A stretch of DNA of 19,859 bases from RGIG4074 sp964615285 (lineage in GTDB: Bacteria > Bacillota > Clostridia > Christensenellales > Borkfalkiaceae), in assembly GCA_964615285.1 (NCBI GenBank), contig CAZTND010000026.1:1-19859 (forward strand), read 5' to 3'. Below, one piece after another: positions 1-8,362 of this stretch; positions within the stretch are counted from its first letter, which is position 1; each line of letters opens with the position of its first letter. Under the pieces are notes generated by a model. It made no database searches. It was not told the DNA's origin and saw only the letters and a program-made list of their open reading frames with translations. Both the position numbers and the translations under genes were made by a program.

Positions 1-256
1 GAAAATCCCAAGTTGTCGCCTGCGGCGATGAACGCTGAGCAATGCTCCGCTTTTTGTGAAGGGATTTTATGAAGGGTGCTGCCCTTCACCCGTTCAAGGG
101 AGTATCTCCCTTGAAAATCCCAAGTTGTCGCCTGCGGCGATGAGCGCGGAGCAACGCTCCGCATTGAAAGGTGTTTTCTGCGGGAACGCCGTTCCCGCAC
201 CCTTGTCAAAGGGTCACAGACCCTTTGAAATCCCGGGTTGTCGCCCGTCGGGCGAT
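1..256. repeat. Array of nine triloop hairpins (locus A)
   Basis: Nine consecutive inverted repeats, each with a 3-base loop, lie at 16-28, 34-50 (one mismatch), 70-88 (one G-T pair), 93-115, 128-140, 146-162, 179-199, 206-228 and 241-255. Stems are 5 to 10 bp. The order repeats with a period of about 112 bp: the tract GAAAATCCCAAGTTGTCGCC starts at 1 and again at 113. Between units the third and fourth hairpins have different stems, but both arms changed together. GGGATTTT (61-68) can also pair with AAAATCCC (114-121), enclosing two hairpins. No coding frame makes sense here. The array starts at or before the window edge and ends just outside the stop of the DUF2156-GNAT gene. Its function is unknown. 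Confidence 0.8.
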
Positions 257-257
257 G

Positions 258-1685
258 TCACATGGCGGCGGTGCGGTAGAAGTAATAGAAGGTTTCGTCC
301 TCGCCGCAGAAACGCATACCCGCGCCCTCGAGCATTGCGCGTGAGCGCGCGTTCTCTTTATAGCACTTTGCCTGCACGGTCTCCACCGCCAGGACGGAGA
401 GGGCATAATCGCTGAGCGCACGGAGCGCTTCGCGCGCGTAGCCGTGACCCTCGTATGCCGCAAGCAGCCTTGCGCCCACTTCGGCGTCGCCCGTATAACT
501 GAAATTGTGGAGCACCGCTTCGCCGATGAGCGTGTTGCCCAGAAATATCCCCAGAGCCATTTCGTTGCGCAGGCGGAAGTCGCGGCGGACGATGCGCAGG
601 AAATAATCGGCGTCCGGCGCACCTTCGTCCTTCCAATCGTCCCGATAATCGTACCCCCACCAGCGGTTGCGTTCTACGTCGGAAGCCAGGGCATGGTATG
701 CCGCTTTATCCCGTTCGTTGATCTTTGCGATTTTCAGCCGCTCCGTCCGGAGCGTGGGCGGAACGCTCACCCGCTTCAAGGGTTTATCCACCTCGAGAGA
801 GTATTTGCGGACCATGGCGCAGGGGTTGTATTGCAGTTTGGATTTGCGCAGACCCAAATCGCCCGCGTCGTCCTCGCGGTTGATGTATTGCACGCCGTCG
901 ACGGCAAACATGCGCGCGAACGCCTGCGCTGTGGCGGGATAGATCCCTTCATACTCGCGCAGCGCCTTTTCGACGTGCTCCATCAGCGTGTCGCCGCAAC
1001 GCTCGCCCGCCGCAACGGATATTATCTTTCCGCCGTATTCCATGTAGCCGCAGCATTGATTGAACCGTATAAAATTGGGCACGAGCTTTCGGACCATCTC
1101 CAGCTCGCGCACAGCCATTTCGTCGTTTTTGAAGAACTGCGTCCGCCGGAACTCGTCCAAAAAGGCAAGAATGCGCTCCTCATCGCCCGGCGCAAACTTT
1201 TTGAACACGGCGTCGGGATAGGCGCGGTAGAATTTGTTGACGTGGTTGCGCTGCCCGCCGAACTTTTTGCCGGCAAACGTCTTAAATTCCTCGGCGTTGT
1301 AGAGGTAGTCGTCCCAGGTGCGCACGTTCTCCACATGCATGCCCGAGGTGTAGCGGCGGCAGAGCGCGCACAGCCTGTCCTCGGGAACGTTCAGAAAATG
1401 CAGTTTGTAGTAATGCGCGCGGCAGTACTTTTCGATCTCCGCAATGGCGTTCAGCTCTTCGCCAATATCCCCGCTCAAAGAGATGGGATAAAAGAAGTAG
1501 ATCTGCCCGCCGCGCTCGCCCTTAAAGACGAGACAACGCCCGACTATGGCGTAATCGGGCGAAAAAAGATCTCTGTTCCACATGAATTGATACGCGCCCG
1601 AGTATGTGCTCATGCGCGTGGTCTGCGCCGCGAAATATGGCGCCAAGCCGGCTAGGCTCTCTTCGGTCAATCGTTCGAATTGCAT
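258..1685 (-). CDS. DUF2156 (LPG-synthase-like) domain fused to a GNAT acetyltransferase domain
   Basis: This 475-residue protein appears to have two acyltransferase-fold halves. Residues 1 to about 300 resemble DUF2156, the domain related to the C-terminal catalytic part of lysyl-phosphatidylglycerol synthase. The visible marks are FMWNRDLFSPDYAI near the N-terminus, GKKFGGQRNHVNKF in the middle, and NREDDAGDLGLRKSKLQYNP followed by KY near the domain end. Residues about 308 to 475 look like a RimJ/RimL-type GNAT domain: LRTERLKI start, LGIFLGNTLIGEAVL core strand, and a pyrophosphate-loop-like segment around YEGHGYAREAL. The substrate is unknown; an aminoacyl or acetyl acceptor is a guess. 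The gene starts 9 bases after parB stops, so it is probably the last gene of the ftsH-parA-parB transcript. No good ribosome site precedes the ATG, only GAGAGG about 18 bases away inside parB, which suggests translational coupling. Confidence 0.85.
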   Translation of the reverse strand: MQFERLTEESLAGLAPYFAAQTTRMSTYSGAYQFMWNRDLFSPDYAIVGRCLVFKGERGGQIYFFYPISLSGDIGEELNAIAEIEKYCRAHYYKLHFLNVPEDRLCALCRRYTSGMHVENVRTWDDYLYNAEEFKTFAGKKFGGQRNHVNKFYRAYPDAVFKKFAPGDEERILAFLDEFRRTQFFKNDEMAVRELEMVRKLVPNFIRFNQCCGYMEYGGKIISVAAGERCGDTLMEHVEKALREYEGIYPATAQAFARMFAVDGVQYINREDDAGDLGLRKSKLQYNPCAMVRKYSLEVDKPLKRVSVPPTLRTERLKIAKINERDKAAYHALASDVERNRWWGYDYRDDWKDEGAPDADYFLRIVRRDFRLRNEMALGIFLGNTLIGEAVLHNFSYTGDAEVGARLLAAYEGHGYAREALRALSDYALSVLAVETVQAKCYKENARSRAMLEGAGMRFCGEDETFYYFYRTAAM

Positions 1686-1694
1686 AAAAAATTT

Positions 1695-2618
1695 TTACTC
1701 TTGCCTCTCTAAAATATCCAGAATTTCAAATATGCGGTCCAGATCGTCGCGGGAGTAGTAATCGATGTAAATCCTTCCCTTTTTCTCCGAACCGATGAAG
1801 GAGACCTTGGTGCGGAAGTTGTACCGCATGCGCTCGATGAGATTTTTGAACTCCACCGACGCGCGCGCAGCCATTTCGTCCTTTTTCTTCTGCGAAACTT
1901 CGGGCGGATTGATATATTCCTTGACCATCTTCTCCATCTGCCGGACGGAGAACCCCTCCTTGACCGCCTTGCGCGCGAACTGCAGCTGCACATCCTGCGG
2001 CAGCGTGATGAGCGCGCGGGCATGCCCCGACGAAAGTTTGCCCGTGCGCACCAGCTCGACGATCTCTTCCGGCAGGCTCAAAAGGCGTAGCGTGTTGGTG
2101 ATGGCGGGGCGGGATTTGCCGATGCGCTCGGCAAGGTCCTCCTGCGTCAGATGATATTCCTCCATCAGCCGCTTCATTGCCGTCGCCGCTTCGATGGGGT
2201 TGAGATCCTCGCGCTGTAAGTTTTCGATGAGGGAGATCTCTTCGATCTGCCGCGGCGTGTATTCCTTGACGATGGCGGGAATGGTCTTGAGCCCCGCCAT
2301 TTTCGCCGCGCGGAAACGCCGTTCGCCGGCTATGATCATGTAGCGGCCGTCGCCGCCCTTATTGACGACGATGGGCATGATGACGCCGTGCTCGCGGATG
2401 GACGCCGCCAGCTCGCTGAGCGCGTTCTGATCGAACACTTTGCGGGGCTGATCGGGATTGGGATACAAGTCTTCCAGGGGCAGTTCCACCCCGCCGGACT
2501 TGCCGCCCTGTCCGTTCTCTTCCCCTTTCGCGCCCTCGTTCTGCGCATGTTCGTACGCTTCCCCGGTGTCCGAGAAGAGCGCCGCCAGGCCTCTGCCCAA
2601 CCCTATCGTCGTTGCCAT
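1695..2618 (-). CDS. parB: Chromosome-partitioning protein ParB (Spo0J family)
   Basis: ParB is a CTP-dependent DNA clamp that loads at parS and spreads along the origin region, recruiting SMC and stimulating ParA. The 307-residue product begins with the ParA-interacting motif LGRGLAALF, then a Glu/Gly/Asn-rich linker (about 18-44). The ParB/Srx-type CTP-binding domain follows, with GERRFRAAK at about 98-106 and the arginine-finger region ENLQREDLNPIEAA at about 132-145. A helix-turn-helix (LTQEDLAERIGKSRPAITNTL) spans about 157-177, and the C-terminal segment would dimerise. The ATG is preceded by GGGAGG at 8 bases. It lies 112 bases after parA, with matching parS sites at 7.0-7.8 kb in the same window. 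Noc is a close relative, but the adjacent parA favours ParB. Confidence 0.96.
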   Translation of the reverse strand: MATTIGLGRGLAALFSDTGEAYEHAQNEGAKGEENGQGGKSGGVELPLEDLYPNPDQPRKVFDQNALSELAASIREHGVIMPIVVNKGGDGRYMIIAGERRFRAAKMAGLKTIPAIVKEYTPRQIEEISLIENLQREDLNPIEAATAMKRLMEEYHLTQEDLAERIGKSRPAITNTLRLLSLPEEIVELVRTGKLSSGHARALITLPQDVQLQFARKAVKEGFSVRQMEKMVKEYINPPEVSQKKKDEMAARASVEFKNLIERMRYNFRTKVSFIGSEKKGRIYIDYYSRDDLDRIFEILDILERQE

Positions 2619-2692
2619 TTTTCAAACCTCCCGAAATCTTTTGTTGTCTGCCCCTCCCGCGGATAAAAAACGTCTTTCGCCGTTTTTCACCG

Positions 2693-2710
2693 GGGCATGC
2701 CCGCGTTTTA
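2693..2710. repeat. GGGCATGCCCGCGTTTT intergenic repeat, copy 1
   Basis: A 10-bp palindrome GGGCATGCCC followed by GCGTTTT lies in the 112-base parA-parB spacer. The same palindrome plus GCGTT occurs at 5872-5890 and 17020-17034, each time outside genes. It is a small possible hairpin (GGG-CATG-CCC) followed by a T-rich stretch on the plus strand. That is opposite to the parA-parB transcript, so it is not an obvious terminator for that operon. Confidence 0.5.
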
Positions 2711-2730
2711 CGGAAAAAACCGAAACCCTT

Positions 2731-3492
2731 TTATTGTTTGGCGAGAAATTCGTCGGCAAACGCCTTGTAGGCGCGCGCCCCCATGCACTTGTTGTCGTGC
2801 AGCATGACGGGCTTGCCGTGCGAGGGCGCCTCCGCCAGGCGGATATTGCGCGGAATGACGATCTCGTATACCTTCTTCGTGAAATATTTCCGTATTTCCG
2901 CCGAGATCTGGCGGGATATGAGCGAACGCCCGTCATACATGGTCAGGAGCACGCCCTCGACCTTCAGCCCCTTGTTCAGGGACTGCTTGACCAGCGAAAT
3001 GGAATTCATGAGCTGCGTCAGGCCCTCCAGCGCGTAATATTCGCTCTGAATGGGAATGATGACCGAATCGCTCGCCACGAGGGCGTTGATGGTCAGAAGT
3101 CCCAAAGACGGCGGGCAGTCGATGAAAATGAAATCGTAATTCTTTTTCGCCTCTTCCAGCGCGTTGCTCAGCACCCGCTCGCGCCCGCGTTTATAGACCA
3201 GCTCTACCTCCGCGCCCGCCAGATCGATGTTGGCGGGCAGAATGAAGAGATTTTCGATGTTGGCGGCAAAAATATTCTTTTCGGCCGGTTCGTCGTCGAT
3301 CAGCACGTTATAAGTCGATTTTTTAAGCGTGCTCTTGGCGAATCCCAGCCCCGTGGTGGCGTTGCCCTGCGGATCAATGTCCACCAGGAGCACTTTTTTG
3401 CCCGCCGCCGCGCAATACGCCGACAGATTGACGCAGGACGTCGTCTTGCCCACGCCGCCCTTTTGGTTTGAAAACGCTATGATCTTTCCCAT
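2731..3492 (-). CDS. parA: Chromosome-partitioning ATPase ParA (Soj family)
   Basis: ParA is a deviant-Walker ATPase that binds DNA non-specifically as an ATP dimer and is released by ParB; Soj-type proteins also act on DnaA. The 253-residue sequence has the deviant Walker A motif KGGVGKTT at residues 11-18 with the signature first lysine, VDIDPQGN at about 37-44 (Walker A'), and FIDCPPSLG at about 123-131 (Walker B). It is a short Soj-type ParA without an N-terminal helix-turn-helix, as expected for a chromosomal copy. GAGGGG lies 10 bases before the ATG. It follows ftsH by 168 bases and precedes parB. No consensus promoter is visible in the G+C-rich ftsH-parA spacer, so co-transcription with ftsH is likely. 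Confidence 0.96.
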   Translation of the reverse strand: MGKIIAFSNQKGGVGKTTSCVNLSAYCAAAGKKVLLVDIDPQGNATTGLGFAKSTLKKSTYNVLIDDEPAEKNIFAANIENLFILPANIDLAGAEVELVYKRGRERVLSNALEEAKKNYDFIFIDCPPSLGLLTINALVASDSVIIPIQSEYYALEGLTQLMNSISLVKQSLNKGLKVEGVLLTMYDGRSLISRQISAEIRKYFTKKVYEIVIPRNIRLAEAPSHGKPVMLHDNKCMGARAYKAFADEFLAKQ

Positions 3493-3660
3493 AAGTCTTT
3501 GTCCCCTCTCGTTTTTCTCTCCGATTTTTTATCCGAAACGATGATCTCCCCGCTCCCGCCCGCAGGCGCGGTCCGGAAAGAAACCGCCCGGCTCTCGCCG
3601 CACCCCTGCCGCGAAGCAAGGCAAACGCGCCGCGCGCTGTAAGCGGCGGCGCCGATTGCA

Positions 3661-5814
3661 TTATTTGTCCTCTTTATTTTCTTCGTTTTCGCCGTCCGTC
3701 GCAGACATGCCCCCATTCTCCGATGCGGAGGATGTTTCGCCGTTCCCGGCGGGCGCGTCGGAGGCAAAAGGATCCCCGTTCTCCCGTTCTTCCCGTTCCT
3801 TTACGGAGTTTTCAAAACGGACAAAGGGATTGCCGTCCGCTTTCTTATCGCTCGCATCCATGGCGGCAAGCACTTCCTGCACACTTGCGCCCTTCATGAG
3901 CAGGACGACCTCTTCGTGATAGATGGTCTCCCGCTCGACCAGCACGCGCGCCATATTGTCGAGCACCGCACGGTGTTCCGTGAGGATCTTCACGGCGCGC
4001 TCATGCGCCTCGGAGATGATGCGGTGCACCTCTTCGTCGATGAGAGCGGCGGTCGAATCGCTGTATTCCTGCGTGCTGCCGATCTGCCGGCCGATGAACA
4101 CGGGTTTGCCCTCGCCGTAGGAGATGAGACCCACTTTGTCGGACATGCCCCATTCGGTGACCATGCGGCGGGCGATGTTGGACACCTTCTGCAGGTCGTT
4201 CGAGGCGCCCGTCGTCACGTCCTTGATGACGAGCTCTTCCGCCACGCGGCCGCCCAGGATCATGCAGATCAGGTCGGAAAGTTTGTTCTTGGAATAGTCC
4301 TGATCGTCCGTATCGGGGCGGGTCAGGGTATAGCCCGCCGCGTTGCCGCGGGGGATGATGGAGACCTCCTGCACGGGGTCGCACTGCGGGCAGACCTGCG
4401 CCAGGATGGCGTGCCCCGATTCGTGATACGCCGTGCAGCGTTTGTCCGATTCGGTGACGACGTGGCTCTTCTTCTGCGGGCCCATGATGACCTTGTTGAT
4501 GCCCTCGTAGAGCTCGGGGTTGCCGATGAGCTTTTTGCCCTCGCGCGCCGCCAGAATGGCGGCTTCGTTGAGAAGGTTTTCAAGGTCGGCGCCCGAAAAT
4601 CCGCTCGTCATGCGCGCGACCGTCTTGAAATTGACGTCGGGCGCCAGCGGCTTGTTGCGGGAATGCACGCGCAAAATCGCCTCACGCCCCTTGACGTCGG
4701 GCAGGTTGACCATGATCTTGCGGTCGAAACGGCCGGGGCGCATGAGGGCAGGGTCGAGCACGTCCGAACGGTTGGTCGCCGCCATGACGATGACCGCCTC
4801 GTTGGACTCGAACCCGTCCATCTGCACGAGGATCTGGTTCAGGGTCTGTTCGCGTTCGTCCGAACCGCCGCCGAGTCCCGCGCCGCGCTCTCTGCCGACG
4901 GCGTCGATCTCGTCGATGAAAATGATGCAGGGCTGATTGCGTTTGGCAATGTCAAAGAGGTCGCGCACACGCGACGCGCCCACGCCGACATACATCTCCA
5001 CGAAGTCCGAACCGGACACCGAGAAGAAGGGCACGCCCGCTTCGCCCGCGACGGCTTTGGCAAACAGCGTTTTGCCCGTGCCGGGAGGCCCGACGAGCAA
5101 CACGCCCTTGGGGATACGCGCCCCCAGGTCAGAGAACTTCTGCGGATTTTTGAGAAATTCGGTAATTTCCTGCAACTCCGCCTTTTCCTCTTCCGCGCCC
5201 GCGACGTCTGAAAAGCGCACTTTGATGTTGGTGCTGATCTTGGCTTTGGTCTTGCCGAAACTGAGGGCCTTGGAGCCGCCTCCCGCCGTCTGGCTGATGA
5301 TGACCCAGAAGATGACGGCGATGAGCACGATGCCCAGCATGGAGATGACGCTCGACCAGATGGAGCCTGCGTTGGGATCCTCATATTCGATGGTGATGCC
5401 CGTCGCCGCCCACTTTTCCAACGTGGCGTCGGAAACCAGCGGCGTCGGCCCGGTGCTGTAATAGGAATAGGTACTGTCGCCCTCCTGATAGCCGTACACA
5501 TTGTAGGCGTCCACGACGACGCGGACAAAGACGACGTCGGAAAGGTCAGCCTCCGCCGTTCCGACCGCCGAACCGCTCAGAGTTGTGCCGCCCGACCCCT
5601 CCGAACTGTCCGAACCGGAATCGTCCGTTTCGTCCCCGGTCCCGTCCTCTTCCGTTCCGCCCTGCGAGGTCCCGCTGCGCAGGACAATCTGTTCAAACTG
5701 CGTGAAACTGATTTCCGTCGCACGGGTGGAGAACATGCTGAATCCGATCCAGCAGAGAAGAGCGAGGAGCGCGACGACCAGAACGGTCACTATGATTTTA
5801 GACTGCTTATTCAA
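3661..5814 (-). CDS. ftsH: ATP-dependent zinc metalloprotease FtsH
   Basis: FtsH is the membrane-bound AAA+ protease that degrades misfolded membrane proteins and some regulators. In the 717 residues: TM1 about 7-27; an external domain about 30-150; TM2 about 155-175; Walker A GPPGTGKT at 243-249; Walker B IIFIDEID near 297-304; the second region of homology ATNRSDVLDPALMRPGRFDR; zinc-binding HESGH at 464-468, with the third-ligand segment around ASNDLQ. It is longer than the usual 600-650 residues because of an acidic Gly/Ser/Thr/Asp-rich insert in the external domain (about 47-88) and an acidic low-complexity tail. The start is TTG, chosen because AAGGAG sits 7 bases upstream and TM1 begins immediately. 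Placement directly ahead of parAB is unusual: ftsH normally sits with tilS and hpt. Confidence 0.95.
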   Translation of the reverse strand: MNKQSKIIVTVLVVALLALLCWIGFSMFSTRATEISFTQFEQIVLRSGTSQGGTEEDGTGDETDDSGSDSSEGSGGTTLSGSAVGTAEADLSDVVFVRVVVDAYNVYGYQEGDSTYSYYSTGPTPLVSDATLEKWAATGITIEYEDPNAGSIWSSVISMLGIVLIAVIFWVIISQTAGGGSKALSFGKTKAKISTNIKVRFSDVAGAEEEKAELQEITEFLKNPQKFSDLGARIPKGVLLVGPPGTGKTLFAKAVAGEAGVPFFSVSGSDFVEMYVGVGASRVRDLFDIAKRNQPCIIFIDEIDAVGRERGAGLGGGSDEREQTLNQILVQMDGFESNEAVIVMAATNRSDVLDPALMRPGRFDRKIMVNLPDVKGREAILRVHSRNKPLAPDVNFKTVARMTSGFSGADLENLLNEAAILAAREGKKLIGNPELYEGINKVIMGPQKKSHVVTESDKRCTAYHESGHAILAQVCPQCDPVQEVSIIPRGNAAGYTLTRPDTDDQDYSKNKLSDLICMILGGRVAEELVIKDVTTGASNDLQKVSNIARRMVTEWGMSDKVGLISYGEGKPVFIGRQIGSTQEYSDSTAALIDEEVHRIISEAHERAVKILTEHRAVLDNMARVLVERETIYHEEVVLLMKGASVQEVLAAMDASDKKADGNPFVRFENSVKEREERENGDPFASDAPAGNGETSSASENGGMSATDGENEENKEDK

Positions 5815-6017
5815 GTTTACACTCCTTCTTGTTTTCGTTGAAATTTTCTACGCGGCGTCCGGCGTGCGCATGGGCATGCCCGCGTTTTTTGCGTAAAATC
5901 TACGCTTACAACAGGGAAGAACGCCTTTCGGCACGCTCCCTTGCCGCCTGGCACCGGAAACCGCTGCGGCGCCATATGCGGGGATTTACGCGACATCAAT
6001 AGTATTGACATTCTACA
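5815..6017 (-). promoter_or_regulatory. Long ftsH leader with repeat copy 2
   Basis: If transcription starts about 7 bases after the proposed -10 element (near 6017), the ftsH leader is about 200 bases and much more G+C-rich than the island beyond it. It contains the hairpin GCGTA/TACGC (5889-5903), the GGGCATGCCCGCGTTTTTT repeat (5872-5890) and the AAGGAG ribosome site. I recognise no known riboswitch. Confidence 0.35.
5872..5890. repeat. GGGCATGCCCGCGTTTTTT intergenic repeat, copy 2
   Basis: This is the same palindrome and GCGTT tail as at 2693 and 17020, here inside the presumed ftsH leader and followed by six T on the plus strand. Confidence 0.5.
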
Positions 6018-6023
6018 CCGTTC

Positions 6024-6052
6024 ATTGTACCATAGACGGTAATTTTTTTCAA
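6024..6052 (-). promoter_or_regulatory. Sigma-A-type promoter for ftsH
   Basis: On the minus strand, TTGAAA (6047-6052) is separated by 17 bases from TACAAT (6024-6029). The -10 element is preceded by TGG, giving an extended -10. It points at ftsH, about 200 bases downstream. Confidence 0.65.
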
Positions 6053-6163
6053 GTGTTTTGCGTAAACTACAGGCATTTTTTCTTGATTTTTCATCCGCCT
6101 TTCACCATTGTCGCGTCAAAAATTCCCCGCCGGAACGGTTCTCTTTTGCGCTTCTCTATAAAA

Positions 6164-6185
6164 ATGTTTCACGAATGTTTCACGA
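6164..6185 (+). repeat. Tandem parS half-sites
   Basis: The 11-mer ATGTTTCACGA occurs twice back to back. Each copy carries the left half of parS (TGTTTCACG) in the same orientation instead of the usual inverted pair. Confidence 0.6.
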
Positions 6186-6992
6186 TATTTGCGCCGTTTA
6201 TAAATATCGCTGCGAAAAGATCTCACTGTTTTCTTCCTTCGTGGATATTTTTATAAAACGAGATCAAAACGTTTTTGCTCTACCGAAAAAAATCTTTTGG
6301 ATCATATAAAGTTTTATACAACGGAGGCAAAACATGATCCCCGCAAAAGCCTCCTTAAAAACCAATCGGACCTTTTATTTACCGAGAAAACAACTTACGA
6401 ACAGCTTGAACGACAAACAAAATTACCTATATAGAAAGCCTTATTATTATATACGTTCAAATGAACTTTCCGGCGAATGTCCAAAATCCTTTTTTATGGA
6501 CCAACTCAAAACACGCCAGGTCCTTTCCGCTTATCTTATATTTCCTCTCTTATTTATCATTCCAAGACCAAGAACGTCTTGCCGATGTGTTTTTACCTGC
6601 CATCAATAGGCAGCCGGTTTTCTTTCGTCTGCTTGCCGAAGGGCTCTTTTGTTTGAAAAAATATTTTTACGCCTCATCTCATCTGTATTAAACAATGATT
6701 TTTCCATGTGCCGAAACAAATGTTTTTCTTTATTGCTTGCGCCATGCAGTCAAATTTATTTTTATTTTGCGTTAAAAACATTTTTTAATCGATGCCTGCA
6801 TGTTTTCTTCTTGCAAACTTAAATTTATTTTATCGATACGCTCCGAAATGTGCCTTTTTATATTTTGTTTAATTGCACACAGCAACTTGTTTATAAATCT
6901 TGATTCCATTTCAAAAAACGATTTCAATATAATGCCGACCAATATGCCCCTTCTACAAAAAATTTTTTCCTTGATCCAAAGAAAAATTCTTA

Positions 6993-7008
6993 TGTTTCAC
7001 ATGAAACA
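6993..7008. promoter_or_regulatory. parS site 1
   Basis: TGTTTCACATGAAACA differs from the parS consensus TGTTTCACGTGAAACA at one central base (15 of 16). ParB is encoded 4.4 kb away in the same window. Confidence 0.85.
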
Positions 7009-7446
7009 ACTCATATTTTCACACAAATTCAGCCCAAAAAACAAGCCAATTTCAAGTTTTTAACTTGGAGAGTCCAAAAACAATAGTTTTTCAGTAAAAA
7101 GTTCCGTTTTTTATGAAATATTATTCAATATTTCAACAATTTTATTGAAACAAAGATATTTTTTCTCAATAGCGCATTAAATAATCGTTAAAAAGACGGC
7201 TAAAACTGCTATCTTCCAGGAAGAAAATACTTTTCTATTATAAAAAGGAGAGAAATAAGCTGATTTTTTATGACTTTTAATAAAAATTCCCGATCCTGGT
7301 AGATTTTGATGTTCCTGTTACTTGAAAAATATTTTTGAGAAAAACCGGTTTTTCAACTTTCGCAAAACTCCCATGAATTCAGATATGTTTTCGTTAAGTC
7401 GCAAAAAATAAAACCATTCGCGTTTTTGAAAAAATTTTTGCGTTGT

Positions 7447-7462
7447 TTTTTCACGTGAAAAA
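7447..7462. promoter_or_regulatory. parS-like site 2
   Basis: TTTTTCACGTGAAAAA is a perfect palindrome matching the parS core TTTCACGTGAAA, with both outer G/C positions changed (14 of 16). It is the weakest of the four because a poly-T/poly-A background could produce the outer bases. Confidence 0.55.
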
Positions 7463-7489
7463 CAGAAAACCAGTTAAATCCTCTTGAAA

Positions 7490-7505
7490 TGTTTCACATG
7501 GAACA
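7490..7505. promoter_or_regulatory. parS site 3
   Basis: TGTTTCACATGGAACA matches the consensus at 14 of 16 positions. The A-to-G change in the right arm (GGAACA) is a known natural parS variant. Confidence 0.75.
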
Positions 7506-7676
7506 TTTTTAACCAAAAAATAGAACGCGCTAAACAAAAAATACTCTTTTTTTACACAAAAAGACTGATGGAAGAATCAAACACAGTTTCTATATCTTAA
7601 ACTTTCTCTATAAACGTTCTCTATACAATGCTTATTGGAAATCTTCTCCGTCACACTTGTTTGACGGCTGTCCTCA

Positions 7677-7710
7677 ATATAGTCGTTTCATCTATATAGT
7701 CATTTTATCT
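7677..7710. repeat. 17-bp tandem duplication
   Basis: ATATAGTCGTTTCATCT is followed directly by ATATAGTCATTTTATCT, with 15 of 17 bases shared. It sits about 70 bases left of parS site 4. Function unknown. Confidence 0.6.
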
Positions 7711-7778
7711 TCTGATACATTCAGAAAAATATTCAACGTCGTTCCGGAGTTGTTTTGTTGTATTTATACTTTTTTCTA

Positions 7779-7794
7779 TGTTTCACGTGGAACC
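7779..7794. promoter_or_regulatory. parS site 4
   Basis: TGTTTCACGTGGAACC matches the consensus at 14 of 16 positions, with the full CACGTG centre and the GGAAC right arm. Confidence 0.75.
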
Positions 7795-8362
7795 TGGTAA
7801 TGCTCGCCGCCATTTTGTTTCTTTTTATGGAGGATTTTCAATCTTAAAAACAGGCTCATCAGAGCTTTTCTTCCCGGAAAATCAGTAGGAACAATTACAA
7901 CAAAAAATTGCTTTCAAAAAAGCAAAAAATTGATTTTTGACTGTATATCAAAGAATTAAAGATCAAAAAACAATATTTGCTATGCGTTCTTTGATTTTTT
8001 TGTCCAAATTTTTATAAATCATCTGTTTCAAAATTTTTCCATCTGTCTGAATGACAAATTCTTTGAAAAAACTAAAAACAGAACTCTTTTTTCATTTTTA
8101 TCCTACAAAATACCTGAAATAACCGAATACTTCATCTGAAGAACCGACAATAACCGCCGGTTCACACTTTCCATTTTTCTCAACTTCCCGTATCATCTCT
8201 GAAATTCTTAATCTTCAAATATGAATTCACAAAAAAAAGAGTTCTTTGGCTATCGAAGTATTCTATATATGGAAATATTATATGCAATTTTCTTTTTTCT
8301 AAAGCCAGACTTTTTATGACCATACCGGCAAATTTAATTAACACTGCCCGGTTGAAAAACCG

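Noticed and set aside
1..256. CRISPR array at the left edge
   Set aside because: The repeated units are hairpins with changing stems and no constant direct repeat with unique spacers, and there are no cas genes.
444..1655. A 403-codon plus-strand frame opposite the DUF2156-GNAT gene
   Set aside because: It is a mirror frame of a recognisable gene in G+C-rich DNA, shows no domain and has no ribosome site.
3916..5211. A 431-codon plus-strand frame opposite ftsH
   Set aside because: The His/Asp/Arg/Ala/Val-rich composition is typical of an antisense shadow; ftsH on the other strand is certain.
5889..5990. A known riboswitch in the ftsH leader
   Set aside because: Fragments looked like parts of a cobalamin element, but the conserved core order is missing.
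6002..6035. Plus-strand promoter TTGACA-17-TACCAT
   Set aside because: The -10 is weak and no credible gene follows; the overlapping minus-strand promoter for ftsH is better.
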